Part shown: positions 63,577-64,000 of the stretch, one piece after another | Layout of the letters: every line of letters starts with the position of its first letter | Numbering within the stretch: the first letter of the stretch is position 1 | From: Micrasema longulum | Taxonomy: Eukaryota; Arthropoda; Insecta; Trichoptera; Brachycentridae | Direction of reading: 5' to 3' | NCBI GenBank assembly: GCA_022494885.1 | Contig: JAGVSM010003694.1 | Coordinates: 62,001 to 126,000 of the forward strand | DNA length: 64,000 nt | Translations under genes and position numbers: made by a program | Notes under the pieces: model-generated | Told to the model about the DNA's origin: nothing | What the model saw: the letters and a program-made list of their open reading frames with translations, nothing else | The model's database searches: none

Positions 63577-63888
63577 CACTACACCAACATGCTAATACTA
63601 CAATTACATTAATCTTTACCACCACCGTAGTTTACACAGTATTTACGAAAAAATACATAAATTACTTGCAGAGTTAAAGGAGATGCAGAAACCGCCATGT
63701 CTGAACATGAACTAAAATTAGGTTAATAATATTCAACGACGTGTTGCAGAATTTTTTTTTTGCAACTAAAAATCAGTTTCACTGACACTCACTGATTCGT
63801 GTGTCCTATCAGCACAATGGTGTTATTTTTTTATATCTAATTTTGTGAAGGTGTATAGTGAGATTTGCATGATACTGTAATTAATATC

Positions 63889-63928
63889 CTAGAGAAGAGA
63901 CGGGCACGTCTCGAAACTAGTAGACATT
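63889..63928 (+). ncRNA. Hammerhead motif, right arm
   Basis: CUAGAGA (63889-63895; GA of CUGANGA swapped), extra A, GAGAC (63897-63901)-GGGCAC-GUCUC (63908-63912), GAAA 63913-63916, palindromic ACUAGU and A922 before GACAU. Stems are perfect; two core bases changed. Confidence 0.6.
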
Positions 63929-64000
63929 GAAAAGTCGACAACTAGTTTTAAGTATACAAATATTTATTAGTATTTGTTAAAAAAAATACCACGTAGTCAA

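Larger units (their letters stand above)
63467..64000. mobile_element. Hammerhead-bearing inverted pair at the window edge
   Basis: The left arm (63467-63580) and right arm (63880-64000, possibly cut by the window end) are reverse complements: ACTCCGTGGTCAAGC / ATACCACGTAGT, AATGTTAGTAAATATTAGTAT / ATACAAATATTTATTAG and TATGTCTACTGGTTTCGAGA / TCTCGAAACTAGTAGACATT. Each has a hammerhead motif. The ~300-bp spacer shows no recognisable PLE coding sequence. Confidence 0.65.

Noticed and set aside
1..64000. CRISPR array, operon, bacterial promoter or rRNA
   Set aside because: No regularly spaced repeats, no dense same-strand coding, no rRNA-like segment; the sequence is eukaryotic in character.

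Overview
The window reads as a strongly AT-rich, gene-poor piece of an arthropod genome, most likely an insect. That inference rests on several families of tRNA-derived SINEs, RTE-type and Jockey/CR1-like non-LTR retrotransposon relics, and 3' ends of the kind common in insect LINEs. No host protein-coding gene, rRNA or functional tRNA could be supported. Nearly every recognisable coding sequence is a decayed retrotransposon fragment, so the window is probably intergenic or the inside of a very large intron.

The most distinctive content is a series of inverted-pair elements whose arms carry minimal hammerhead-ribozyme-like motifs (CUGANGA core, one extra base, stem II, GAAA, short palindromic stem III). 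The best is at 235-817. Its two ~116-bp arms flank an open fragment encoding the C-terminal part of a Penelope-like element (PLE) GIY-YIG endonuclease, and the right arm has a complete hammerhead core. Similar pairs, always a minus-strand motif on the left and a plus-strand motif on the right, lie at 18430-18870, 22186-22489, 51840-52345 (weakest), 60535-60975 and 63467-64000. Single relics lie at 12309-12342, 33400-33435 and 43755-43784, and a weaker one at 25289-25320. A second family, called D here, forms long inverted pairs at 4122-5170, 14788-15150 and 35638-36180 and carries degenerate forms of the same core.

Layout: 1-5 kb, PLE element, SINEs, RTE relics, D family. 5-9 kb, RTE LINE with a SINE inside its reverse transcriptase (6590-7880). 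9-13 kb, inverted copies of a LINE 3' end and D units. 13-19 kb, D pair, LINE relics, hammerhead pair. 19-26 kb, mostly low-copy AT-rich sequence with one hammerhead element and a GC-richer island at 24 kb. 26-33 kb, SINEs, an open RNase H-bearing LINE fragment (27810-28466), a Jockey/CR1-like tail. 34-43 kb, LINE 3' ends, a perfect 200-bp-class inverted repeat, a 650-bp GC-richer island (38.2-38.8 kb), a LINE tail and a ~540-bp repeat. 40.8-45.1 kb, a dense cluster of one SINE family (SINE-B), including a SINE nested in a SINE. 46-54 kb, LINE tail, two more copies of the 540-bp repeat, SINEs. 54-64 kb, MITE, LINE tails, a GC-richer island at 59 kb, two hammerhead pairs.

The elements do not form a pathway. 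The picture is of accumulated retroelement debris with islands of unexplained, more GC-rich, apparently unique DNA that are candidates for regulatory or conserved noncoding sequence. Family names SINE-A, -B, -C, -G, D, R540, X and Y are labels used only in this annotation. All repeat boundaries were read by eye.
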